The notes under the pieces are model-generated. The model was not told the origin of the DNA and did no database searches. It saw only the letters and a program-made list of their open reading frames with translations. A stretch of 64,000 nt of DNA from Leishmania donovani (taxonomy: Eukaryota; Euglenozoa; Kinetoplastea; Trypanosomatida; Trypanosomatidae). Shown piece by piece: positions 1-9,700 of this stretch (positions are counted from its first letter, which is position 1; the number at the start of each line of letters is the position of its first letter). The DNA lies in assembly GCF_000227135.1 (NCBI RefSeq), contig NC_018258.1:1283224-1347223 (forward strand), written 5' to 3'. Position numbers and translations under genes: made by a program.

Positions 1-1420
1 GAACATGCAGGTTCATCTCATCGCCGTCGAAATCGGCGTTGTACGGCGTCGTGCAGGACAGGTTCAGGCGAAAGGTGTTGTAGTTCAGCACGCGGACGCG
101 GTGCCCCATCATACTCATGCGGTGCAGCGTCGGCTGCCTGTTGAAGAGCACAACGTCGCCGTCGATGACGTGGCGCTCGACCACGTCGCCAACGTCGAGG
201 TGGACGGCGTTGCGATCCTTCACGAGAGCCAGCTTCGTTACGTTGCCGTTCGGTCGGATGATGTAGTTGGCCGAAGGGTACGTGGTGCGCTGCACAAACT
301 CCGTCAGACGCTTCTTGTTAATCACGTTCACCCGTTCCGGGAAGGTCAGCGTCATGGCGACGGAGAACGGTACGCCGACTTCATCGACGTCGATGTTTGG
401 GTCGCCGGTGATGACCGTGCGGGCCGAAAAGTCTACGCGCTTGCCCATCAAGTTGCCGCGCAGCCGGCCGTACTTCCCCTTCAGCCGCTCCGTCAGTGAC
501 TTGAGCTTCTTGGTGTCGCCGACCTTGGCGGGCTTGTAGTAGGTGGAGGCATTGTTGAAGAAAGTGGCAACGTGCTCCTGCAGAAGTGCGCGCGAGCGGT
601 CCACGGCGGCTTTGACGCCGGACTCCTTGTCCTTGCGTAGTTGAATGTTGCGCTTCACAATGGACATGATTTGGTGGGTGAGCTCATCATCCGACTTGGC
701 CGGGCCGAAGGCGACGGCGGGGCGGACTTGCGGCGGGGGAATCGGCAGCACCGTGAGGATCAAGTCCCGTGGGTGGCAGAAGCGCGGGTCGAAGCCCATG
801 ATGAGGGCATCGCTGTCCGAGACGCGGTCCAGCACCTGCCGCGCGTTCTCGGCGTGCCACACGTAATCCTGCTCCTCCTGAGTAACCTTGATCTGCAGAC
901 CTGGGTAGATGCCAGCGAAGCGGCCGATGCGCGGCTGGCGGCCCTTGCCCTCACAGCCCTGAATGTCCTTGCTCCGCTTGCACACGCTGCCGCAGAGCTT
1001 GGCGACCATGCGCAGGCGGTTGAGGCCCTGCAGATGCGCGATCTTCTTCATCTCTGACGGGTCATTTGTGTCCATCAGCAGCGCGCCGCAGTACTTGCAG
1101 ACGCACTTAAGCGCGATCAGCACGACGTCAAACACGTTGATGTTGAAGATCGGCTCGGCCAGCTCCACGTAGCCAAAGTGGCCGGGGCATTCCGGGTGCT
1201 TCAGCCCGCAGGTCTCGCAGCTGTACTCAAAGTCTGTCGTGCCCATGCGCAGGTCGTTGATGCCGCCCCGCACCGGCTGGCCGTGCTCGTAGGACTTGGC
1301 ATGCTCGATGATGCACTTGGCATAGGCCTTGATCTGCGCCTCCTTGAACACCTCAAACTGAACCTCATGCACCTTCTGCAGTGGCATCTGCGAAGGCGGG
1401 AGAGGCGCACCACCCGACAT
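1..1420 (-). CDS. RPB1: RNA polymerase II largest subunit RPB1 (N-terminal part, runs off left edge)
   Basis: Catalytic largest subunit of nuclear RNA polymerase II, which transcribes the protein-coding units and the spliced-leader genes in trypanosomatids. The frame is open from the ATG at 1420 to the window edge, about 473 residues. The N-terminal zinc-binding clamp is visible as CETCGLKHPECPGHFGY, followed by CVCKYCG. Near the edge comes the active-site loop NADFDGDEMNLH, whose three aspartates hold the catalytic magnesium; GNLMGKRVDFSARTVI, just before it, is also typical of RPB1. The remaining part, including the C-terminal domain, lies outside the window, so nothing can be said about heptads. 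The start MSGGAPLPPSQ is preceded by a good splice-acceptor candidate about 160 nt upstream. RPA1 and RPC1 share these motifs, but the overall match is best to RPB1. Confidence 0.93.
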   Translation of the reverse strand, partial: MSGGAPLPPSQMPLQKVHEVQFEVFKEAQIKAYAKCIIEHAKSYEHGQPVRGGINDLRMGTTDFEYSCETCGLKHPECPGHFGYVELAEPIFNINVFDVVLIALKCVCKYCGALLMDTNDPSEMKKIAHLQGLNRLRMVAKLCGSVCKRSKDIQGCEGKGRQPRIGRFAGIYPGLQIKVTQEEQDYVWHAENARQVLDRVSDSDALIMGFDPRFCHPRDLILTVLPIPPPQVRPAVAFGPAKSDDELTHQIMSIVKRNIQLRKDKESGVKAAVDRSRALLQEHVATFFNNASTYYKPAKVGDTKKLKSLTERLKGKYGRLRGNLMGKRVDFSARTVITGDPNIDVDEVGVPFSVAMTLTFPERVNVINKKRLTEFVQRTTYPSANYIIRPNGNVTKLALVKDRNAVHLDVGDVVERHVIDGDVVLFNRQPTLHRMSMMGHRVRVLNYNTFRLNLSCTTPYNADFDGDEMNLHV

Positions 1421-2302
1421 CGTTATGAAGCTGTCCTGTTAAGGGGATAGGAGCGAAGCTGAAAACCCTTGAAAGGGAGAGTGAGGTAGAGAGCGGGCGG
1501 TTGAAAGCGCCAAGGCGAGCGAGCCTACAGGTATCCGCTGTCACTCCGAGGCCACCAAGCACTAAACACAGTCGCTCCGGCTATAAAAAAAAAGTTACTT
1601 GCAATGCACGTCCCTCTGAAACCGTTGCGACTGCCTCGCCCCTCCCCCCACGGCTGCTCAGCACGGCTCCGCAGAGGGCACAAGGGCAATGTCGCGTTTG
1701 TGGTTTGTGCTCTATCAGTGGTGCCGACGGAAAAGGCAAGCGGCGGGAGCGGTGTCTTCTGAAAAACAAAAAAGAGTCACGGAGATACGCGAGATGTGAG
1801 AAACACACACATACACCTGCAGCGGACGTAGAAGTGCAGGGCAGCGGTGAAGTGATGCGGGCGGGCGGGAGAGAAGGAGAGGGAGAATGGCGTTCGAGCA
1901 TTTTTACACGTCAGCTCACTAGAGGGCTTGGACGTGTCACCTGCTCTGCTTTTCAATGTGGGTCGCTCTGCAAACGGTTTGTACCGCCACTGAGGCGAGC
2001 AAGCTACTCGCTGCAACGGGAGCCTCATCATCTCCCTTCGACATGAAATCTGCTTTTAATGCGCACCATTGTTTTGTATCTGTGATACGGCGCACAACCG
2101 TATAAGCAGATGGCAGGGCGCTCACACACGTCAGCACGCACACAGCACAACACATAGAAGTCCACATATAAAAGGGAGGGGGCAGTGTGAAGCGGAAGGC
2201 GGTGGCAGGAAACCAAGAAAGGAGCGCGGCCTACGGGATGCACTGCGCCTCGTCACTGCCGCTGCATCGCGCTCTTCCCTTTGAAGCACTAGCCGGAGAT
2301 GC
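1421..2302. other. Intergenic spacer RPB1 / fluoride channel
   Basis: No convincing gene. It holds the RPB1 5' UTR with its acceptor site and the 3' UTR of the fluoride-channel gene. The minus strand is pyrimidine-rich, which produces spurious ORFs. Confidence 0.6.
1581..1593 (-). promoter_or_regulatory. Putative trans-splice acceptor for RPB1
   Basis: Read on the minus strand there is a run of nine T followed by ATAG, an ideal polypyrimidine tract plus AG for spliced-leader addition. It would give a 5' UTR of about 160 nt before the ATG at 1420. Inferred from sequence only. Confidence 0.45.
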
Positions 2303-3481
2303 TCAGCTCACGCCGCGGCGGTGAAGTTGAGGTCGTCCAACGCCGGCAATGAAGACGCTGAAACCAACTGACACCAGCGCGTAGACGTAAGCTAGCGGCA
2401 TTCGCCCGCTGCCGTAGAAACTAACCAGCTCGTTCGCGACGGAGGAGACGGTGGAGAGCGCCCCGCCGATGCCATTCCGGACAACGATGCACCACTCGCA
2501 GGAGAGGTGGTTGACCTCCATGTTGCACATGACGACAGCGAGCAGCACACCTAGAAGGTTGGCTGCTAGCGTGCCCAGTGGGAACTGAGCGGCGCAGGCC
2601 CTCTTGTTTAGGCAGACCGAGAGCACAAAGCGGGTGACCGCGCCGGCAGGGGCGAGCGCCACCACGCGAACGTCGTCGGCGGAGATGGCACGGATGCCGC
2701 CCTCGCTGATGTACACCAGCACAAGAACCGGCGATAGGACCGATGCAAGAACCACAAGGACAAGCACGACGGCATCAACGGCACGAAGCAGCGAGCAGTG
2801 CAATGGCCATGTCTCCCACGGAGAGCCAACGACATGCGCACAGCACCACCGCACGCCACGCCCGCAGTCACGGCCCCAGAGGAAGAAAACAAGGGGCATT
2901 GTGCCGCCAATGAGCAGGTGCTCAAAGGCATCTGCGACGGTGTTCTGAACCATCACCTTGACAATCCACGAGCTGAACGTCGTAAAGCTGCCGCAGAAGC
3001 CGACGCAGAGGGCGCGGTAGGTCAAGGGCAGCGCGGCCTCGGGTGGGAGGACGGTCACAGAGAAGCCCATCAAGAAGCTGCCCAGAATGTTGGGCCCGAT
3101 GTAGTTGTACTTCGGAAAGAAGGGGCTCTTCTCAAAGCACTTCTGCAGCGCCACACGAGCCGCACTGCCGCCGAGCCCCGCCGCGGCTACGATCAAGCAA
3201 GAGACGAGAAGCAGAGCATAAGGAGGCCAGTTGCCTGTGTAGGGTGTGACCGCCGAGGGAGCCGGCGGCAGAGGAGACTGCGATGAGTAGCTAGCCTGCT
3301 CGTCTCGGCGTGCCGTGTCATTGTGCGCCTCGCCATCATGATGAGAGAAAACAGTCCCGTGTCCATCTGGCGCACCCGCGGGGGAGTGCGCAGCCGGCGG
3401 CACATCAGCTGGGAAAGCCTGCTTCACTGGCTTCACCGTATCGAGACGCGCCCCCTGTTGCCGCAGACTGCATCGGTTCAT
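2303..3481 (-). CDS. Two-domain fluoride channel/exporter (CrcB/FEX family)
   Basis: Membrane protein of 392 residues, predicted to expel fluoride passively. Bacterial CrcB/Fluc works as a dual-topology dimer of about 125-residue subunits; here two CrcB units are joined in one chain, as in fungal FEX. Unit 1 (about residues 86-205) has GGSAARVAL, NILGSFLMG and the signature GFCGSFTTFSS. Unit 2 (about 272-382) has GTLAANLLG and GIGGALSTVSS, in which the Phe of the TTFS motif is replaced (STVSS). A hydrophobic linker around 235-258 is probably the extra helix that inverts the second unit. The first 85 residues are hydrophilic and Pro/His-rich. The start ATG at 3481 is the first in frame. Trypanosomatid copies are sometimes named camphor-resistance protein. 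Confidence 0.88.
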   Translation of the reverse strand: MNRCSLRQQGARLDTVKPVKQAFPADVPPAAHSPAGAPDGHGTVFSHHDGEAHNDTARRDEQASYSSQSPLPPAPSAVTPYTGNWPPYALLLVSCLIVAAAGLGGSAARVALQKCFEKSPFFPKYNYIGPNILGSFLMGFSVTVLPPEAALPLTYRALCVGFCGSFTTFSSWIVKVMVQNTVADAFEHLLIGGTMPLVFFLWGRDCGRGVRWCCAHVVGSPWETWPLHCSLLRAVDAVVLVLVVLASVLSPVLVLVYISEGGIRAISADDVRVVALAPAGAVTRFVLSVCLNKRACAAQFPLGTLAANLLGVLLAVVMCNMEVNHLSCEWCIVVRNGIGGALSTVSSVANELVSFYGSGRMPLAYVYALVSVGFSVFIAGVGRPQLHRRGVS

Positions 3482-5398
3482 TCGAAGTAGGAATGATCAA
3501 CGCCTCAGTGCCGGAGAGACGTGAGCGACAGTGTGTTGTGGGCAGGACATGAAAACACACTGTATGGTGGCTGCACAGCTACGGCCTGCAACGATGTGTG
3601 CAGAGACGTGGAAGCTCAAGGTGTTGGCGAGAAGGGGGAGGGGAGAGAGGCCCAACGTAAGGAAAGCAGGCAAGCACCGAGGCTGTATTCTCTGCATCCC
3701 TGAAAGGTCTGCATGTGCCCGGCCACGCGGCTTCTCTAAACCGGTGATGAAAGATGAGATGAGAGAGACAATCCGAGGAGTCAGCACAGCTCGAAAAAGA
3801 CGGAGACAGTGAGGGAGTCGAAGTGTTATGCACGAGAGGAGCAGACGCATATCCAGGCCCAGAGAGCGGATACGTTCACAGATACTCCACGCAGCGGAGA
3901 TCAAGCCACTGCATCAACAGCAAGGCAGCAAGATCCTCGTGCCTTCATGCGTGCACACGAATAGGGTGCCGACAACACTCTGCTTTCCTGTAAAGGCGGA
4001 AATAAGTTTCAGAGTTTGTGGTGGAAGACCAGCAACGATGACACAGCGCTACGAAAGCGTGAACACCAGAAACAAAAAACGTGCGACGAGCCCCAGCACA
4101 GACTGCCGCGCCCCACCTCCCTCCCCCAAAAAAAAGAGGTGCAGCCCACGGAAAAGTATCTCGCGCGCGTCAGAGCAGAAACTCCCGCTAAAGGTCACAC
4201 AGACAGCAGAGAAGCCAGCACGAACCTTCGCTTTCCAGACATACAACATGACACAACGCGCACTACAACTACAACAACATGGCCAGTCGGTCACAGAAAA
4301 CGCACACACGACAGCAACAACTGTAAACGCCCATGGAGCAGCGACGAGGAGAAAACAAACATGCATACAAAGAGAGAGAGAAGAGTGAAGCGCGCTTGTG
4401 ATGATCCAACGTGCCTCCTCCGCCCTCTATTCTCCCCGCCAGAGAGAGAGAGCAGCAGCAGCACAGCAAAGACAAGGAGCAAGCTTACAGCATTCAAATT
4501 CGTGACGTACACCGTTCAACCGAAAGGGAAAGACTTGGGATGTCGGCCACTGTCTCTGAGTGTGCATATTGGAGGTTGTGCTGGGAGAAGGTGTGCAGCA
4601 CGTCACCGGAAGGGGAAGGTGGAGGGGGAGGGGGAGGGCGACGTCTGCTGAATGCTGCGCCAACGGCGACAAACATGTGCTTGTCGTGGCCCCACTGGCA
4701 AATGCGGCGTTAAAGCAGAGAGCGCACATCCCATCACGTGCCAGAAATGTCCTTCATAGCCCCTTCCAAAAAAAGAGAAGCCCACCGGAGCGGTCGCAGG
4801 GCGACTGAGTGTCGCAGGGCGACTGAGTGTCGCAGTACTCTCGATGACAAGAACAGAGACGAGGCAGTGAGGGCGAGGGCACGTTCGAGCCGCGCACACA
4901 TCAAAAAGAGAGAGAAAACAAGAAACACGCCCACCTACAGACACGTGCACGAGGTGCAGCGCAGGAGGAAAGGCCACCACGCAAGCGGCACGCACGCACA
5001 CGCATACACGGAGAAAGAGAGGGGATGGTACAGAGCCCAAGCGAGAACAAAGCAAGAAAAGGAGCAGTGCGACGCAGGACCTGCACAACGGGCACGCCAA
5101 CGGGGAGAGACACGTGCGCATCTGCCGCGGCGTGGTCGCATCGAGGGGACGTACGGTATGGGCAGGGGGTGCCGCCCCAAAGGAAGCTGCGCATCCGCGC
5201 CTGTGCATGGCAGCAAGACACCCATATCATGGGGAAAATCAGCACGAGGGCAAGGGATCGACAACCACGTGCAACAGCAAGAGCCTCAGCTTCACTAACC
5301 ACAGAAAGAGAAGAGGCATAGCCTACCGCAAGAAACTGCGAAAAAAAAAAGCACAACTCGATCACCCCCCACACACCTGCATCCAGTCTTCTCCCTTC
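3482..5398. other. Intergenic spacer with 18-bp tandem repeat
   Basis: Nearly 2 kb without a credible gene: the 3' UTR of the PP1 gene and the 5' UTR of the channel. Apart from purine-rich runs on the plus strand, the only structure is a short tandem repeat at 4793-4835. Confidence 0.55.
4793..4835. repeat. 18-bp tandem repeat, about 2.4 copies
   Basis: The unit GTCGCAGGGCGACTGAGT is repeated exactly twice, followed by a partial third copy. Each unit contains the inverted pair GTCGC/GCGAC separated by three bases, so it could form small hairpins in the PP1 3' UTR. Confidence 0.8.
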
Positions 5399-6496
5399 TC
5401 ACTCGAAGTCGTCCACCTCGAAGAGCGGCACGAGCTGCTTTACGCTGCACATGAGGTTTTCATCGACGCACAGGAAGGCCCCGTAGTTGTTGAACTCGCC
5501 ACAGTAGTTGGGAGCCGAGAAAACGGTCAGGAGTTTTCGCTTCGCGAAGAACTTGTAGCCCTCTTCGGCGACCTGGTGCGCACGGCAGATCAGGTCCAGG
5601 TCCAGCGCCTGAGTGATGTTCTCCACCACGTTCTCCCCAAAGGTCCATGAAACGCCGCGGTCGTTCTCGCCAAAGCCGATGATCGGGTCATCGGCGGGGT
5701 CCGACCAGAGCAGGTCGCAGATGAGACCGCTATCCGGCACGTCAGATGGCCGCAGAATGCGACGGATTTGATCTAGGTTGTGCAGCTCCGGACTAAGGCC
5801 GCCGTGCATGCACAGAATGCGTCCGTCGATGAGACCGGCCACCGGCATGCAGTTGAAGGTGTCAGTAAAGAGTTTCCAGAGCTTTACGCTGTAGCGGCGC
5901 TTGCACTCGTCGAAGAAGCCGTAGATGCGATTGATGCTGCTGCTCTCATGGTTGCCACGGAGAAGGAAAAAGTTGTTGGGGAAGTTCAGCTTGTAGGCGA
6001 GCAGCAGACAAACGGTTTCTAGCGACTGCTCGCCACGGTCAACGTAGTCGCCGAGGAAGATGTAGTTACTATCCGGCGGGTAGCCGCCAAGTTCGAAGAG
6101 GCGCAGCAGGTCGTGATATTGTCCGTGCACATCACCGCACACGTTCACCGGGGCCTCTATCTCGATCAGCATCGGCTGCGACATGAATAACTTTCGCGAC
6201 TCCATCACGAGGTACACCACCTCTTCCTCCGTCATCTCCCCCGTCGCGAACTCCCGCGGGTCGGAGATGCTGCTACTGCTGCGGCCTCGAGTGTGGCCGG
6301 TGCGATTGGCCGAATCTGCCTTGGGTGCCCCAGCCGCAGCCGCAGCTGCCGTCTCTGCCTGGAAGGCCTTCAGCCGCGACTGCCTTGCAAAAGACGAGAG
6401 AGGGCTATTTGCATCTCGTTTCGGCGCGGCCGTGTTGTGGGCCGGGTTCAGCAGCAGCTTGCCGATAATGACCTCTACCTTCGAAAGCCCAACCAT
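5399..6496 (-). CDS. Serine/threonine protein phosphatase PP1-type catalytic subunit
   Basis: Metal-dependent phosphatase of 365 residues. The PPP signature blocks are in order: GDVHGQYHDLL, GDYVDRGEQSLET, LRGNHESSSINRIYGF, CMHGGLSPEL and ICRAHQVAEEGY. All six metal ligands (D and H of GDVHG, D of GDYVDRG, N of GNHE, and the two later His) are present. SAPNYCGEFNNYGA near the C-terminus is typical of PP1 rather than PP2A. Canonical PP1 is about 320-330 residues. Here the N-terminal helix (LSKVEVIIGKLL) is separated from the core (EMTEEEVVYLV) by roughly 70 extra residues rich in Ala, Ser and Arg. Two usually conserved residues differ: GKQ is GEQ after the DYVDR block, and GNHECAS is GNHESSS. 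The start ATG at 6496 fits the family N-terminus. Confidence 0.94.
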   Translation of the reverse strand: MVGLSKVEVIIGKLLLNPAHNTAAPKRDANSPLSSFARQSRLKAFQAETAAAAAAGAPKADSANRTGHTRGRSSSSISDPREFATGEMTEEEVVYLVMESRKLFMSQPMLIEIEAPVNVCGDVHGQYHDLLRLFELGGYPPDSNYIFLGDYVDRGEQSLETVCLLLAYKLNFPNNFFLLRGNHESSSINRIYGFFDECKRRYSVKLWKLFTDTFNCMPVAGLIDGRILCMHGGLSPELHNLDQIRRILRPSDVPDSGLICDLLWSDPADDPIIGFGENDRGVSWTFGENVVENITQALDLDLICRAHQVAEEGYKFFAKRKLLTVFSAPNYCGEFNNYGAFLCVDENLMCSVKQLVPLFEVDDFE

Positions 6497-7408
6497 TGTC
6501 TCGCAGCTCGACTAGAATTATGGCACCTACAGGCTGCTCAGTGTTGCACGTGCACGAGTGCGACAATTCGCGGATCGCCACCAGCACTTTACCAAGAGAG
6601 AAAAAAAATGAGGCGTCGGCGATTAATAGCCACTTAACAAGGCTGACGGGGCAGATGCATGAACCGGGTGAGTGCGCATGCAGCGTTGACGGCAGAGTAC
6701 AGCATGGCGAAGCAGCCGAGCAGAAAGAAGGCAGCGTAAAAGAGGGTGTTGATGGTCGTCAGCAGAAGAGTGCGCAAGGGAAGGAAAAGGGGTGGGGGCA
6801 CAGGAAGGGGCGCATGCTTAGTCGCGTCGATTTTTGGCATCCTCCTCCTCTCCTCAGCGACGTGAGCAGGAAAGTGCTACGGCAACGTACATCATTTGTT
6901 CGCCCCTATATATATATATAGATATGTGCGTGTGTGTATGTGCGAGACAGCCATGCAAAGGTGTGGCGGAGTTTGTGCTTCGTCGGCAAATTTGGCACGG
7001 TGCCCGCTCACCGCCGTGCACCAGTATCGCCCCTCCTCCTTCGCCACCCTGCTTCACTGAGCACCCGTAAACCAAATATCCGTCCACATCCAACAATGTG
7101 GCGGGAGACGAGACGCAGAGAAAGGAGAAGGCATCATACGTAATCCGCTGTGAAAGGACCGCCACGGAGGGAGCGGCATATCACGGCCTGCGCCACAGCA
7201 GGCGCCTCTCTCCCTCTCTCTCTTTTCTTTTCAGCACCCTTCTCTTCCCTCCGCATCGCTGCCCTTTGCCGCGCGTTGTTCGCTCCCTCCAGTGATTTCA
7301 AGGGGCGCGCGCGCACACGGAGGGGTGCCTGCGTTGCACAGAGATTTCTGTTGCCCCAAAGGCAGAGGACGCACACAACGATCACGCTCTCCCTTTCCTC
7401 ATTTGGCG
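6497..7408. other. Intergenic spacer PP1 / flavoprotein 1
   Basis: No gene seen. It contains the acceptor tract above and a (TA)7 run at about 6907-6920. The rest should be the 3' UTR of the flavoprotein gene. Confidence 0.55.
6587..6608 (-). promoter_or_regulatory. Putative trans-splice acceptor for the PP1 gene
   Basis: On the minus strand a tract of eight T followed by CTCTCTT leads to the first AG at 6588-6587, giving a 5' UTR of about 90 nt. Inferred. Confidence 0.4.
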
Positions 7409-8965
7409 CTACGCCCTGTCGGCAGGGGTCCAGTCCTTTATGGAGATGCCTTCCACCACGTTTGAGCACCGGGCACCGCGACCGACCAGCATCGCCGCGC
7501 ATTCTATCACCCCTGACACCAGTGACGGGTAGGCGGGGTTGTGCTTGAGCATCGTGTACACGGACTCGTTTTTGAGAATCGGCAGCGAGGCCACCTCCAC
7601 GACGGAGCCGGCATGCGGCCCCACGGCACGCACACCCAACACTCGCTTCTCGCGGTCATTCGTCACGATCATCTTCACAAACCCGTCCTTCGCTCCCATC
7701 ACGATGGAGCGGGTGAGGTGCTTGTACTCAAGCCTCGCCACAATGTAGCCGATGCCCCTCGCACGGCACTGCTTCTCGCTTAGGCCAATGCTTGCGACCT
7801 CATCCTCCAGGAACATGTCGGTCGCAATGTTCGTGAGGGCGTTGTTGCTCACAGCCAGCTTGGGGGAGCAGCCAAACATGGTGTCAACAACTGCTTGGCC
7901 TGCCGTTTGGGCGGTGTTTACCGTTTTCTGCCTCCCTGTAGCGTCTCCAATGCAGTAGATGTGCTTGTACGGCTTGCAGCGGCCGTACTCGTCGCAGTCG
8001 AGCTGCCCATTCTCAACCCGCATCTTCGTGTTCTCCAGACCCAGCGCCCCAACGTTGGGCTGGCGTCCCACCGCCACCATAGCGCGCTCGGCGTGGTAGG
8101 TCTCGATGTCTCCACTGAAGATGTCGCGCAACGAGTACCGGCAGTCCTCCTCGCCAGCCTCCAGGTCAAAGAGTCGGCAGCCCTGATGAATGACGACGCC
8201 ACGACGGATGAGGTGACGCTGCACATAGGACGCGACGTCCTCGTCCTCTTTCGGCAGAATACGCGGGGCCTTGTCTACCAAGCGGACCTTGGTGCGTCCC
8301 AGCTTGGCGAACATGGACGCCACCTCGCACCCCATCGCCCCGGCGCCGATCACCACCATACTCGCCGGTATCGGCAGCTGAAAGACGTCAGTGGAGTTCA
8401 GGATGCGGTTATGGTCGCACTTGGCAAAGGCGTGGCTGCGCGGGATTGCGCCGGTCGCGATGACGACGTTGTCGGCTTGAAGAGAGCGATACTCGCCAGT
8501 GCCCTCCGTGTGGATGTCGATTTCGTTCGGATTGGCGAATGTTGCCTTACCTTCAATCAGCTGCACCCCCGATGCCTCCAAGAATGCGCGATACTCGCGT
8601 TCCTTCTCCGCACACGTCTTCTTCAGCAGCTGCGTGATGCGCTCGCTGGGGATGCTGTCGACAATGCTCTGCATCTCATCCGGGTTCACCAAGTCCCGCG
8701 CAAACTCCGGGCCCGTCAGGGAGGCCGCGAAGTGGGCAATTTCATACATCATTTTAGACGGCACAGTGCCGCCCCACAAGTCCGCGCCACCTATCCGGCC
8801 GCCCTCGACGATGCAGACCGATTTGCCGTAGCCGATGGCACGCATGGCAGCCGCGATGCCGCCGGGGCCGCCTCCGATGATGCAGAGGTCCACCCGAGGA
8901 AAGGCACCAGCGCTGCGGAGCACCGGGAACGGCACATTACGCTGAACAGAAGAGCGGAACAACAT
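7409..8965 (-). CDS. Dihydrolipoamide-dehydrogenase-like flavoprotein 1 (no redox disulfide)
   Basis: Class I pyridine-nucleotide-disulfide-oxidoreductase fold, 518 residues. The FAD motif GGGPGGIAAA is at 31-40, the NAD(P) motif VIGAGAMGCEVAS is central, and the second FAD motif IYCIGDATG is followed by a C-terminal dimerisation domain. The active-site segment GGADLWGGTVPSK (59-71) replaces the usual GGTCLNVGCIPSK: both cysteines are gone (Asp62, Thr67). The C-terminal His-Glu of E3 (HPTLSE) is also missing; YPSLVSG is found instead. It therefore should not act as lipoamide dehydrogenase. The segment resembles the soluble transhydrogenase SthA, which has GGGCTHWGTIPSK and FNYPTMAE. The start at 8965 (MLFRSSVQRN) gives an Arg-rich, presequence-like N-terminus; the in-frame extension to 9289 looks like UTR. 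The next gene is a paralogue. Confidence 0.88.
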   Translation of the reverse strand: MLFRSSVQRNVPFPVLRSAGAFPRVDLCIIGGGPGGIAAAMRAIGYGKSVCIVEGGRIGGADLWGGTVPSKMMYEIAHFAASLTGPEFARDLVNPDEMQSIVDSIPSERITQLLKKTCAEKEREYRAFLEASGVQLIEGKATFANPNEIDIHTEGTGEYRSLQADNVVIATGAIPRSHAFAKCDHNRILNSTDVFQLPIPASMVVIGAGAMGCEVASMFAKLGRTKVRLVDKAPRILPKEDEDVASYVQRHLIRRGVVIHQGCRLFDLEAGEEDCRYSLRDIFSGDIETYHAERAMVAVGRQPNVGALGLENTKMRVENGQLDCDEYGRCKPYKHIYCIGDATGRQKTVNTAQTAGQAVVDTMFGCSPKLAVSNNALTNIATDMFLEDEVASIGLSEKQCRARGIGYIVARLEYKHLTRSIVMGAKDGFVKMIVTNDREKRVLGVRAVGPHAGSVVEVASLPILKNESVYTMLKHNPAYPSLVSGVIECAAMLVGRGARCSNVVEGISIKDWTPADRA

Positions 8966-9284
8966 CTTCACTGCTGCGGGAACCGGAGAAAAAGGCAAGG
9001 ATGGCGCGAAGGCCGCGGAGGCGCAGCGAGGCGGACAAGACGAGGACGGTAGCTCGTAACAGTAAGGATCGAAGGCGGATTGGCCGGCTCTGCTCCTTCC
9101 CCGCCGCGGTGAGTCGCTTGGCGAACAAAGGCAGAGCGAGTCCAAGAGCAACGGTGGCGCCAGCTGTGTGTTTGGGCTGAGATGGAGAAAGGGAAAGAGT
9201 GCGGTCAGTTCTAAAGGAGCGCTGGCGAGGCTTCTGAAGTCTCCATGGGCGTTTTCGCCTCGACCTGGCCATTCTGTGCCATAG
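8966..9284. other. 5' UTR region of flavoprotein 1
   Basis: The frame stays open upstream of 8965, but the translation is low-complexity and lies before the targeting sequence, so it is treated as leader. Nothing else seen. Confidence 0.45.
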
Positions 9285-9700
9285 AGCATGAGGTCCCCTC
9301 CACGCTACGGGCGGCCCAGTCACCAGGTCCCGTCGCGTGCTGCAGTGCCGTAGTAGACACATGCGGTACAGCAATGCGCGGGTTCGGTCATTGGAGAGCA
9401 TGGCCTCTGACTCGAGCGCTACCCACCCACGCATTGCTTCACCGGCGGCGCCGTACTGCATCCCTCCGGGTGGCGCGCAGGCACCCTAGCCAGGGGGGGG
9501 GGCCGTGCGAGGGGTTGCGCGAGATACGCTCGGGTCGTCTTGACACTTTGCCTAATTGTACGGATACTACAAGCATGTTCGAGGCCGCAGATATGGTCCG
9601 ACGCAACGCCATCCACAACCCGGGCGCCGACATCAGCAGCGATGAGCAGATCGTACCTTCCCTCGGCGCCGCAGGTGCTTGGGCTTGTCACTACACGAAG
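9285..9700. repeat. SIDER-like degenerate retroposon copy
   Basis: This stretch aligns by eye with the element around 16690-16900. Shared blocks include cccgtcgcgtg followed by ccgtag and cacacgcg/cacatgcg, and later catcagcagcga. Two diverged, non-coding copies in intergenic DNA on one chromosome fit the SIDER (short interspersed degenerate retroposon) families of Leishmania 3' UTRs. Exact ends and orientation cannot be set by reading alone. Confidence 0.5.

Noticed and set aside
8966..9289. N-terminal extension of flavoprotein 1 to 9289
   Set aside because: It would place 108 low-complexity residues before a presequence-like N-terminus; the same applies to flavoprotein 2 upstream of 12502.
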